Positions 56,592-64,000 of a DNA stretch of 64,000 bases are shown here, piece by piece. The notes beneath the pieces are model-generated. The model had not been told where the DNA came from. It saw nothing but the letters and a program-made list of their open reading frames with translations, and did not search any database. The stretch spans positions 2,170,001 to 2,234,000 of the forward strand of contig NZ_CP043042.1 of the NCBI RefSeq assembly GCF_008122265.1, read 5' to 3'. How positions within the stretch are numbered: the first letter of the stretch is position 1; each line of letters begins with the position of its first letter. The translations under genes and the position numbers were made by a program. The stretch comes from Marinobacter fonticola (GTDB taxonomy: Bacteria > Pseudomonadota > Gammaproteobacteria > Pseudomonadales > Oleiphilaceae).

Positions 56592-58202
56592 TTAACGGGA
56601 AAGCGAATCCCTGAGAATGTTCTTGCGGACTTTACCCGTTGCCGTCTTCGGCAACTCGCCCATCACGACCCTGCGTGGTGCCTTGAAGTGCGCCATCTGA
56701 TCGCGGCAGAATGCAATGATGTCCTCTTCAGTCAGGTGCTCGCCCTCGATCGGAGAGATGAATGCACAGGGGACCTCGCCCCATTTCTCATCTGCCATGG
56801 AAACCACTGCAGCCTCGGACACCTTAGGATGGCGATAAAGCACCTCTTCGACTTCCAGGCTGGAAATATTCTCGCCGCCGGAAATGATCACGTCCTTCGC
56901 ACGATCACGAATTTCCACGTAGTGGTCCGGATGCATAACGGCCAGGTCGCCGGTGTGGAACCAGCCGCCGGCAAACGCCTTGTCTGTAGCCTCGGGATTC
57001 TTCAGATAACCCTTCATTAGAGTGTTGCCTCGCAGGCAAATCTCACCCAGGGTCTGTCCATCTGCCGGGACGGGCGCTCCCGAGGCCATATCCAACACCT
57101 GCACTTCATTCACACCGTGGGTGGCAACGCCCTGACGGGCCATCTTTTGCGCCCGCTGCTCCAAGGGCAGCGCTTGCCAGTCAGCCTGCGGTACGCAGAG
57201 TGTCGACGGGCCGTAGGTTTCCGTAAGGCCGTAGAGATGGGTAATCCGAAAACCGATTTGTTCCGCCTTGCTAATCACCGTGCTCGGCGGCGCTGCGCCC
57301 CCGAGTGCGAAATGGGCCGGTTTCGAGAGGGTCAGCCCTTCTCGCCCTAGATCCTGGAGCAACAGATTCATAACCACGGGTGCGCCACACATATGCGTCA
57401 CACCGTGACGTTCAATACGGTGGTAGATGTCCAGAGTATCGACTTCACGCAAGCAAACGTGCGTGCCGCCGACGGCCGTAATGGCCCAGGTGTAGGCCCA
57501 GCCGTTGCAATGGAACATCGGCAGCGTCCACAGGTAGACGGTGTCAGCGGTCATATCGAAAACCATGGCGTTGGTCATGGCGGACAGGAAGGCACCACGA
57601 TGGTGATAAACCACGCCCTTCGGGTTGCCCGTAGTGCCGGAGGTATAGCTTAGCGTGATGGCATCCCATTCATCGTCCGGAGCCAACCAGCCAGCATCGG
57701 GATCGCCCTCGGCCAGCAGGGACTCATAGCCGACATCGGCAAGGCCGTTCGAGGGGCCTGCCTTGCGTTCGATGGCCACCAATAGCGGCGTCGCCTCAAA
57801 ATCGGCAATCGCCGCCCGGACTTCATTCTCCCATTGGGTGTCGTAGAACAGGGCGCGAGCTTCGCCATGGGAAAGGATGAACGACAGTGAGGCTGCATCG
57901 AGACGAATATTGATGGCGTTGAGGACCGCGCCGGCCATGGGTATCGAGTAATGGGACTCCAGCATCTCGTGGCTGTTCGGGCAGACGATCGCGACGGTGT
58001 CCCCTGCTCCGATTCCCCGGCCGCGCAGTGCCTCTCCCATCTGACAGCAACGCCGGTAGAGTGCCTCGTAAGTCAGCGTCACGTCATCGTCGATGACCGC
58101 CTCTTTGCCGGGATAGACTTGCGCCGACCGCTGCAGCAGATTCAACGGTGTGAGAGGTGCATGGTTTCCGACGCGCTTGTTCAGGCTTTTGTATTTATTC
58201 AT
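56592..58202 (-). CDS. acyl-CoA synthetase (AMP-forming)
   Basis: 536 residues of the ANL superfamily, which activates a carboxylic acid with ATP and joins it to CoA. Motifs: P-loop SYTSGTTGNPKGVVYHH, LYGLTETYGPS, TGDLAVMHPDHYVEIRDRAKD, and the catalytic Lys region LPKTATGKVRKNILRD. The sequence resembles DmdB/FadD-like ligases with broad chain preference; the substrate is unknown. ATG at 58202 follows GGAAGCG. It lies 34 bases after the DUF6285 gene. Confidence 0.92.
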   Translation of the reverse strand: MNKYKSLNKRVGNHAPLTPLNLLQRSAQVYPGKEAVIDDDVTLTYEALYRRCCQMGEALRGRGIGAGDTVAIVCPNSHEMLESHYSIPMAGAVLNAINIRLDAASLSFILSHGEARALFYDTQWENEVRAAIADFEATPLLVAIERKAGPSNGLADVGYESLLAEGDPDAGWLAPDDEWDAITLSYTSGTTGNPKGVVYHHRGAFLSAMTNAMVFDMTADTVYLWTLPMFHCNGWAYTWAITAVGGTHVCLREVDTLDIYHRIERHGVTHMCGAPVVMNLLLQDLGREGLTLSKPAHFALGGAAPPSTVISKAEQIGFRITHLYGLTETYGPSTLCVPQADWQALPLEQRAQKMARQGVATHGVNEVQVLDMASGAPVPADGQTLGEICLRGNTLMKGYLKNPEATDKAFAGGWFHTGDLAVMHPDHYVEIRDRAKDVIISGGENISSLEVEEVLYRHPKVSEAAVVSMADEKWGEVPCAFISPIEGEHLTEEDIIAFCRDQMAHFKAPRRVVMGELPKTATGKVRKNILRDSLSR

Positions 58203-58236
58203 CTGCGCTTCCACCTGTTGTTCCGGATGAGCTTAG

Positions 58237-58608
58237 TTAACGCCCCTTATCCAGATAAGCGGGGTTGTTGATTCGCAGCTGGGCCTCAGTGAGCGCCCTG
58301 AGAACACCCTGCAAACCGACGTCGTCGACAGCCAGCTCGCGCTCGCGAATCGCGCGGGCCAGATCCTCCTCTCCGTGTCCTGGCGAGCTGGCCAGCGAGC
58401 GCGTTTCGAGGAATGCGGATAGTATGGTGTCCGCTTGGCCGTACTGACCGTTTTGTTGTTGCTCCAGCTCACGAACTGCCATGCCGAGAGCATTAGCGGC
58501 CATCAAGGCGTCGTAGCGCAGGTCGCCCTTGAGTTGGGGCACGAGGTTTTCAAGTAAAACCCGGCGGGATTCAGCCAGAATAGTGTGCGTGTCGGGCGGG
58601 TTGATCAT
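58237..58608 (-). CDS. DUF6285-type small protein
   Basis: 123 residues, helical, soluble (TILAESRRVLLENLVPQLKG, YDALMAANALGMAVRELEQQ, YLDKG at the end). Such proteins are found between APH-like kinases and acyl-CoA genes, which fits the setting here. Function unknown; perhaps a partner subunit of the kinase. GGAGGGAAGGTC precedes the ATG at 58608, which overlaps the kinase stop. Confidence 0.75.
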   Translation of the reverse strand: MINPPDTHTILAESRRVLLENLVPQLKGDLRYDALMAANALGMAVRELEQQQNGQYGQADTILSAFLETRSLASSPGHGEEDLARAIRERELAVDDVGLQGVLRALTEAQLRINNPAYLDKGR

Positions 58609-59630
58609 GACCTTCCCTCCAGTTCCTGGATCTGATTCAGTAAATCGAACTCCATTTGTGCAACCATCCGACCGGTCAGTGCCAGCTCCAACGACTGTTG
58701 CTCGCCTGTCAGATGCCGGCGCATCTGCTGCAAGGCAATCATGGACCAACGAACCAGCGCCATAACCTCCCAGTAGTCAACAACGGCCGGATCGATTTCG
58801 ATGCCGCTAACGGACTGATAGCCCTTTAAAAGGTCGTCTCTGTCGCCTATGCCGCCCACTTCTCTCTCATCGGCGCCAAAACGCCAGCTTCGGGAACAAA
58901 GCCAGCCCAGGTCTTCGCAAGGATCGCTCCAGGCGGCGAATTCCCAGTCCAGAATCCCCGTCAGCGCCTCTCCGTCCATCATGTAGTTGCCGGTGCGGAA
59001 GTCGCAGTGGCACAACACGGTCAGACCGGGCTTGGGCGCGCGATTTTCCAACCAGTTCAGCGCCCATTCCAGAACCGGATGCGGTTCACCGATGGCTGCC
59101 AGATAACGCCGGTAGAGTGCTACGCGGCTCTTCGCAGGATCGCCCCCAGCAGGAAGAGGCAGGAATGAAAGTTGTTCTATCGGCGGACGTAGGCTGTGCA
59201 AACGGGCTAACTCGGAGCCAAATCGGCTGACGATTCGCTGACGTTGATCAGCGCTGAAGTCCGCCTTGACCAGCGTCTTGGGCGAAGCGCTGCCGTTAGC
59301 CCTGCTCATGACATAGAACACTCCTCCGCTGACGTCGGTGTCTTCGCATAACCACAGAGGCTCAGGCGTTGTAACTCCAGCTTCATGGGCAGCTTTGAGG
59401 ACGTGAAATTCTTCGGGACGTGTCAGGCTTTCGGGCACACCGGAAGGCGCATCCTGTCGCACCACGACGGCCTGGCGTCCCGGTCGGCTGCCGCCTTTCA
59501 ATTCAAGGGTAAGGCCGAAATTGTCCTGAATGGCGCCGCCGGACAGCTTCTCGAAAGCCAGCACCTCGGCATTGGCTGCCTTGGTCTGCTGTACGATGAA
59601 GCGGGTAAAGGCCTCTGCCAAATCGGACAT
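58605..59630 (-). CDS. APH/ACAD10-like phosphotransferase
   Basis: About 341 residues with an aminoglycoside-phosphotransferase/choline-kinase fold: VLCHCDFRTGNYMMDGEALT (catalytic loop, HCDFRTGN) and GILDWEFAAWSDPCEDLGWL (metal-binding DWE). The family pairs with acyl-CoA dehydrogenases; in mammals ACAD10/11 this pairing phosphorylates 4-hydroxyacyl-CoA before rearrangement. The ATG at 59630 overlaps the dehydrogenase stop by one base. It suggests a pathway for hydroxy acids. Confidence 0.87.
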   Translation of the reverse strand: MSDLAEAFTRFIVQQTKAANAEVLAFEKLSGGAIQDNFGLTLELKGGSRPGRQAVVVRQDAPSGVPESLTRPEEFHVLKAAHEAGVTTPEPLWLCEDTDVSGGVFYVMSRANGSASPKTLVKADFSADQRQRIVSRFGSELARLHSLRPPIEQLSFLPLPAGGDPAKSRVALYRRYLAAIGEPHPVLEWALNWLENRAPKPGLTVLCHCDFRTGNYMMDGEALTGILDWEFAAWSDPCEDLGWLCSRSWRFGADEREVGGIGDRDDLLKGYQSVSGIEIDPAVVDYWEVMALVRWSMIALQQMRRHLTGEQQSLELALTGRMVAQMEFDLLNQIQELEGRS

Positions 59631-60835
59631 CAGGGAGCCACCCCCCAGTGCCAAAAGTCGGCGCGCTCGGATAGGAGTGTTTTTGAGAAGACCATTTTGT
59701 GGACTTCCGAGGCGCCATCCACTAGGCGTGCCTGGCGGGCGTAGCGATAGATCCACTCCAGTGGCGTATCTTTGGAATAGCCTCGGGCTCCGCACAACTG
59801 GATGGCCGTATCCACGGCTTTGTGCAGTGTGTCAGCCACCGCAACCTTCGCCATCGAGACCTCTTTCCGGGCGAAGTCACCCTGATCCAGTTTCCAGGCG
59901 GCGTGCATGGTCAGCAATCGGCCAACCTGAATATCCATCGCCGCTTCGCCCAGCAACCACTGAACGCCTTCGCGTTCGGCCAGGGGACGGCCAAAGGATT
60001 CGCGGCGGCCGACATACTCCGTAGCAACTTCCAGCGAGCGGCGGGCCAGGCCCAGCCAGCGCATACAGTGTGTCAGCCTTGCGGTACCGAGCCGGATCTG
60101 GGTTAGCTTGAGCCCGTCCCCTACATCCATCAAACGGTTTTCGTCGGGGATCTCCAGGCCATTGAATTCGAGTTCGCAGTGTCCACCATGTTCTTCGGGA
60201 CCCATGATGGGAATACGCCTGACAATCTCCCAACCGGGATCATCACGATGGAACATAAAGGCGGACAGGCCTTTACGACTATCATCGGATGTCCGCGCAA
60301 TCAGGATAAAGTGGGACGCTTCACCGGCGCCGGTAATGTAGTGCTTATGGCCGTGAATCACCCAGCGATCACCTTGGCGTTTCGCCGTGGTCAGCATCAT
60401 ACCCGGGTCGGATCCGCAGCCGGGAGGCGGCTCCGTCATCACGAAGGAAGAACGTACGCGCCCATCGATAATCGGCATGAGCCAGCGCGCCTGCTGCTCT
60501 GCGGTGGCCACTTTGGCGAGGACGGTCATATTGCCATCGTCCGGTGCGGCCGCGTTGAAAACAACGGGTCCAAAAATGGATCGGTTCATCTCTTCGTAGC
60601 ACGCTGCCATACCAGAGATATCCAGCCCCTGCCCTCCCAGGTTCTCGGGGATCTGAAGACACCACAACCCCTGCTTCCGCGCCTTGGAACGCATCTTTTC
60701 AAGGGGGTCGGGGGCGATATTCTCATGCTCGTCATATGACCCTGGCTCACGCTCCAACGGCAGCAACTCGCCTTCCACGAAGGCTCTGATGCGCTGGCGG
60801 TAGGACTCGTTTCTGGCACTCAGGCTGAAATCCAT
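59630..60835 (-). CDS. acyl-CoA dehydrogenase (ACAD10/11-like)
   Basis: 401 residues, FAD enzyme for acyl-CoA alpha-beta oxidation. Motifs: FVMTEPPPGCGSDPGMMLTT, GHKHYITGAGEASHFILIAR, GTARLTHCMRWLGLARRSLE, IQLCGARGYSKDTPLEWIYR, ARLVDGASEVHKMVFSKTLL. The long sequence and the HCMRWLG pattern are typical of the ACAD10/11 branch. ATG at 60835 (AAGGA upstream) is used; the open frame runs on to 61045 through the SDR remnant. It is the first gene of the long operon that ends with the TetR gene. Confidence 0.92.
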   Translation of the reverse strand: MDFSLSARNESYRQRIRAFVEGELLPLEREPGSYDEHENIAPDPLEKMRSKARKQGLWCLQIPENLGGQGLDISGMAACYEEMNRSIFGPVVFNAAAPDDGNMTVLAKVATAEQQARWLMPIIDGRVRSSFVMTEPPPGCGSDPGMMLTTAKRQGDRWVIHGHKHYITGAGEASHFILIARTSDDSRKGLSAFMFHRDDPGWEIVRRIPIMGPEEHGGHCELEFNGLEIPDENRLMDVGDGLKLTQIRLGTARLTHCMRWLGLARRSLEVATEYVGRRESFGRPLAEREGVQWLLGEAAMDIQVGRLLTMHAAWKLDQGDFARKEVSMAKVAVADTLHKAVDTAIQLCGARGYSKDTPLEWIYRYARQARLVDGASEVHKMVFSKTLLSERADFWHWGVAP

Positions 60836-60867
60836 ACTCTGTTCCTTGGAAAAATTTGAAGGCAACC

Positions 60868-60925
60868 CTCGTCCACCACCAGAGCGCTGCCCGTCATGTC
60901 GGGGGAAAGCCCGTACACCAGACGC
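60868..60925 (-). pseudogene. 3' remnant of a short-chain dehydrogenase gene
   Basis: The minus strand encodes RLVYGLSPDMTGSALVVDEG in one frame, the usual end of an SDR protein. Upstream of it no further SDR sequence is visible. It shows that an SDR gene once preceded the acyl-CoA dehydrogenase and was lost. The rest of the 569-base gap (60836-61404) holds only the palindrome at 61026 and no other gene. Confidence 0.6.
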
Positions 60926-61025
60926 GAACCCGGCTTTTCCCTCGAGCCCCGGCGACGAGCGGAATTGATTGGCGCTGGTCTTGTTGAAATTGTTCAGTAA
61001 TCGATCTATAAAACTAAAAATAAAA

Positions 61026-61035
61026 CGAGCGCTCG
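61026..61035. promoter_or_regulatory. palindrome, candidate TetR operator
   Basis: CGAGCGCTCG is a perfect 10-bp palindrome between the divergent acyl-CoA operon and the GMC gene, flanked by A-rich sequence (AAAA and AAAT). Its position fits an operator for the TetR protein at the end of the operon. Confidence 0.4.
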
Positions 61036-61404
61036 AAATATACAAGTAAAGATCGAAAAATACATGACGGGTTGAGCGCGGTGGAGAAATAGGTAAATGA
61101 GTGAACGAACCACCTGCCTATTTGCAATTGAGGCTCGCTGCGCAGCTTTTCCGATCTCGACCTACACTTTGCGTTGTTAAAGCCAGCCACCCAGTTTGTG
61201 CAGGTGTGAGCCGTGGTTCCTGAGAAGAGCTGGGGAGGTGGTCAATCATCTTATCGAGCGTTGGCCTCGTTTAACCTTCAGTTGGGGTTCTTTTCCGCGC
61301 ATGATTGGACGTGCTCGGCTACGACATCCCGCGCCTAATACCTATACGGAAGCAGCACCCATAGAAAAGCAGTATCCAAACAAAAACAAAAACGGTGAGA
61401 AATC

Positions 61405-63084
61405 ATGGAACAGTACGACTACGATTTCGTCATTATCGGTTCCGGCTTTGGCGGCAGCGTCAGCGCATACCGGTTAAGCGAGAAAGGCTACCGGGTATTG
61501 GTGATCGAACAGGGCCGGCGCTGGACACCGGAGAACCTGCCCCGAAAGAATTGGAAATTCTGGGATTACCTTTGGCGCCCCGCCCTCGGGTTGCGTGGAT
61601 TCCTGAGTCTGCGGCTGTTCCGGCATGTGATGATTCTACACGGCAATGCCGTGGGTGGCGGTTCGATCACCTATGCCCAAACCTTATTGGTACCGCCGGA
61701 TTCGGTCTGGCGCGAGGGCAATTGGTCCGGACTGGAGGACTGGGAACACACCATGCCCGAGCACTATGCCAAGGCCAAACGCATGCTCGGGGTGACCGAG
61801 AATCGGAGACCCGGCCCCGCCGACGAGAAGCTCCGGGAGATGGCCCGTGTCGCCGGTGTTGAAGATAGCTTCTACTACACCGATGTCGGTGTGTTTTTCG
61901 GCGACGACGATGACGCGCCAGGCACTGGGTACCCAGACCCTTTCTTCGGTGGCGAAGGCCCGGCGCGAAAATCCTGTATAGGCTGCGGCGGTTGCATGGT
62001 GGGCTGTCGCTACGGCGCTAAAAATACCCTCGACCAGAATTACCTCTACCTGGCCGAACGCCGGGGCGCCGAGGTGCGCGCGGAAACCCAAGTCGTGGAC
62101 GTCAAACCCCTCGGGCAGACCGACGGCGCGGATGGCTACGAAATTACTACGGTGCCAACCTTTGCCAGAGGCAAGAAATCCCGGGATCGTATTACGGCCC
62201 GCAGCGTGGTGTTCTCTGCTTCTTCGCTGGGAACCCAGAGCCTGCTGTTCCACCTGCGCGACAACGGCTCCCTGCCCAATATTTCCGACGACCTGGGAAA
62301 GCGGGTGCGCACCAACTCCGAATCCATCCTCGGCGTGCGCTATCCCGGCTGTAAAGAGGATCTGTCCAAGGGCATCGCAATCGGCTCGGGCATCCACATC
62401 GACCCGCACACCCATATCGAGGCGGTGCGGTATCCGGATGGCTCCAACTTATTGAGCAGCCTGCTCACAGTGTTAACGGGCGGCCGTCCCGGACCAGTGA
62501 GGATGCTGCATTGGCTGGCCGCAGTGGCCAAGCTGCTGGTTAAGCGCCCGGTCGCCGGGTTTCGCAGTCTGCTGCCCTGGCGATTCTCCCGTGAAACGGT
62601 GATCTTCCTGGTGATGCAGACCATTGAAGGACATATCGACATGCGCTGGACGCGACCCTGGTACTGGCCGTTTTCCAAGACGCTGACCAGCCACGGCAAT
62701 CCCATTCCGAGCTTTATTCCCGAAGCGAATGCGTTTACCGAAAAGGCCGCCCGGGCGACGGGCGGTGTCGGCTTGAGTTCCTTCTCGGAGATTGCCTTTA
62801 ACGTACCGATGACCGCTCACTGTATGGGCGGCTGCGCGATGTCCGACACTCCGGCGACCGGCGTCATCGACGGCCAGAATCGGGTGTTCAATTACCAGAA
62901 CCTGTATGTCATCGACGGCTCGATGCTGTCGGCCAACCTGGGCGTCAATCCCAGCCTGACGATAACCGCTCTGGCCGAACGGGCGATGAGCTTCATCCCA
63001 GCCAAAAAGCCCCAGCCGTTGCAGACAGAAACCCAGACAGTGGCGGCTGTCGCGGCGAAGGGAGAATCCGGGGCCATTACATAA
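61405..63084 (+). CDS. GMC-family oxidoreductase (cholesterol-oxidase-like)
   Basis: 559 residues, FAD-dependent alcohol oxidase or dehydrogenase. N-terminal FVIIGSGFGGSVSAYRL, HGNAVGGGSITYAQTL, a Cys cluster near residue 190 (CIGCGGCMVGCRYGAKNT), and C-terminal AHCMGGCAMSDTPATGVID and NLGVNPSLTITALAER with the catalytic-site His/Asn region. The Cys-rich segment is seen in the bacterial branch near cholesterol oxidase. It is divergent from the acyl-CoA operon, so it may oxidise the alcohol that the operon then activates and degrades. Confidence 0.88.
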   Translation: MEQYDYDFVIIGSGFGGSVSAYRLSEKGYRVLVIEQGRRWTPENLPRKNWKFWDYLWRPALGLRGFLSLRLFRHVMILHGNAVGGGSITYAQTLLVPPDSVWREGNWSGLEDWEHTMPEHYAKAKRMLGVTENRRPGPADEKLREMARVAGVEDSFYYTDVGVFFGDDDDAPGTGYPDPFFGGEGPARKSCIGCGGCMVGCRYGAKNTLDQNYLYLAERRGAEVRAETQVVDVKPLGQTDGADGYEITTVPTFARGKKSRDRITARSVVFSASSLGTQSLLFHLRDNGSLPNISDDLGKRVRTNSESILGVRYPGCKEDLSKGIAIGSGIHIDPHTHIEAVRYPDGSNLLSSLLTVLTGGRPGPVRMLHWLAAVAKLLVKRPVAGFRSLLPWRFSRETVIFLVMQTIEGHIDMRWTRPWYWPFSKTLTSHGNPIPSFIPEANAFTEKAARATGGVGLSSFSEIAFNVPMTAHCMGGCAMSDTPATGVIDGQNRVFNYQNLYVIDGSMLSANLGVNPSLTITALAERAMSFIPAKKPQPLQTETQTVAAVAAKGESGAIT

Positions 63085-63095
63085 ATTGATTGGAA

Positions 63096-63120
63096 CGGCG
63101 TGGATACGCCGCGGCTTTTT
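63096..63120 (+). terminator. intrinsic terminator after the GMC gene
   Basis: CGGCGT and ACGCCG form a 6-bp stem with a GGAT loop, followed by CGGCTTTTT. It lies 12 bases past the GMC stop. Confidence 0.75.
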
Positions 63121-63361
63121 CTAAGATATCCCGCTCTTCCGCTGCCCGCTTCAGCTCCTTCTGGAGCCTTCAAATCTCCGCTTGAGCATCCGACAGCTCG
63201 CGATGCTCACGAGAATCTGGACCAAATTTCTTGATCCAGGCGTACAGGTTGTGGGTTGTGATATCGAGCCGTTTAGCCACGTCGGCAACCGAGTGACCAC
63301 GGTCTAACACCTGCTTGACGGCTTCAATCTTGAATTCTTCGGGATAGCGCTTCGCGCTCAT
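63100..63361 (-). pseudogene. IS3-family OrfA remnant
   Basis: The minus strand encodes MSAKRYPEEFKIEAVKQVLD and ITTHNLYAWIKKFGPDSREH, an IS3-type helix-turn-helix protein. It has an in-frame TGA after AQAEI, then continues RLQKELKRAAEERDILEKAA before homology ends near 63100. The gene is therefore broken by a stop and cut at its 3' end; no OrfB follows. A likely left end of the element is near 63410. Confidence 0.82.
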
Positions 63362-63822
63362 CTGAACACCTCTCTTGCAGTCAGTTTATCTAACTGAAAG
63401 GTATCTAGGAAACTGATGGCGACTCACAGGCCCACAATTATTCTGAGCGATGAGACCATATTGGCGGAAGGTGTATGGGGGGGCATAAGACTGGCTTTAC
63501 GCCCGCCGATCTAACTGGGCAAGTTCCACTGGGGCGAAACCTGTCGCTGAAAGCGTTTCCATCTAGCCGAAGAACAACTGGCAGCCTTGGCAACGACTGG
63601 GCACCGATGGCGTCATCTCGGGCTGTAACCACAAGTCGGTGATCGAGAACGTACTAGAATAGTGGATCGCGGAGCTCGGCTGCCTTTTGAATACTACCCC
63701 GAATGTCAGCCTTCAAAAGGCAGACAAGCGTCTTGAGCTGTGTCAGATAACGGAGTTTACTACGACGACCAATCCTCATCAGCGTACTGGAGAGGATCTA
63801 CTCCAACCTATCTATTATTTGC
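63362..63822. other. gene-poor stretch
   Basis: Short frames only, none with recognisable domains or a good start site. It probably contains decayed insertion-sequence flank. Confidence 0.5.
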
Positions 63823-63844
63823 GAGGGCTGCTTAAGCAGCCCTC
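63823..63844 (-). terminator. hairpin after the DUF5666-like gene
   Basis: GAGGGCTGC-TTAA-GCAGCCCTC is a perfect 9-bp stem with a 4-base loop, 13 bases past the stop at 63858. No long T run follows, so its strength as terminator is uncertain. Confidence 0.5.
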
Positions 63845-63857
63845 AGCGTGGTTTTGG

Positions 63858-64000
63858 TTAATCCTCCTGTTCGACTGAGTCAGCCTGGAGTACGCCATCT
63901 GCCGTTAGTTTACCTTCGGCTTCTACTAGTTCTCCCTGTTGTGGGAAAGGGCCCTCGAAGCTAGTATTGGTATCAGTGGTTACAGTAATGCCGATGATCT
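63858..64000 (-). CDS. DUF5666-like protein, C-terminal end (5' part outside window)
   Basis: 47 codons are visible, ending DGVLQADSVEQED then TAA. The sequence (GELVEAEGKLTADGVLQADS) has the short beta pattern of DUF5666 domains, OB-like repeats in exported proteins. The start and any signal peptide lie off the right edge, so the call is tentative. Confidence 0.5.
   Translation of the reverse strand, partial: IIGITVTTDTNTSFEGPFPQQGELVEAEGKLTADGVLQADSVEQED

Noticed and set aside
63438..63632. A 64-codon frame on the minus strand near the right edge
   Set aside because: No domain, no ribosome binding site, next to IS debris; probably chance.

Overview
The window looks like chromosomal DNA of a marine gammaproteobacterium. 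Moderate GC, malate:quinone oxidoreductase, SelO, a split Tad apparatus, a Lap/Bap-type adhesin and sigma-54 control point to something near Marinobacter or its relatives. That placement is inferred from gene content; no rRNA or tRNA gene was seen.

Layout. 0-9 kb: the end of an arylsulfatase gene, a small unknown gene, an outer-membrane barrel, selO, an ACT-domain protein, a transposase remnant, an unknown gene, mqo and an MDR-family reductase. 9-20 kb: a signalling block with a CHASE sensor that looks like a pseudokinase, an operon of PhnD-like binding protein + LuxQ-like hybrid kinase + LuxO-like sigma-54 activator, and a divergent REC-PAS-GGDEF-EAL protein followed by a 259-bp MITE-like element. 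20-29.4 kb: a two-operon, unusual Tad-like pilus system with two related prepilin-like proteins. 29.7-34.4 kb: a second large hybrid kinase split cleanly by a 1198-bp IS3-family (IS407-like) element with a 4-bp target duplication. 34.6-45.2 kb: a four-gene operon for a ~2016-residue RTX/Bap-type adhesin and its type I secretion system. 45.5-50.9 kb: a selenium-metabolite cluster (FAD oxidoreductase-SelD fusion, SenB-like selenosugar synthase, OvoA-type methyltransferase, EgtB/SenA-like C-Se synthase), best read as an ovoselenol-type pathway. 51-61 kb: a large co-directional operon of acyl-CoA dehydrogenase, APH-like kinase, DUF6285, acyl-CoA synthetase, LivKHMGF transporter and TetR regulator, with a divergent GMC oxidoreductase. 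The right edge holds an IS3 remnant and the end of a DUF5666-like gene.

Main result. Five intergenic regions carry a 13-bp dyad of the form TTGCA-N3-(T/C)GCAA. It matches the published Vibrio LuxO site TTGCAWWWTGCAA exactly in two places and nearly in the others. Each lies 64-122 bp upstream of a sequence with the GG-N10-G(C/A) spacing of a sigma-54 promoter. The promoters face the CHASE sensor, the PhnD/kinase/LuxO-like operon, the c-di-GMP protein, both Tad operons and the adhesin/T1SS operon (six promoters, five box regions). The window therefore appears to hold a compact, self-contained regulon: a PhnD-like periplasmic receptor and hybrid kinase feed a LuxO-like activator that controls its own operon, a c-di-GMP enzyme, pili and a giant adhesin, i.e. 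a switch for surface attachment. This is inferred from sequence motifs alone.
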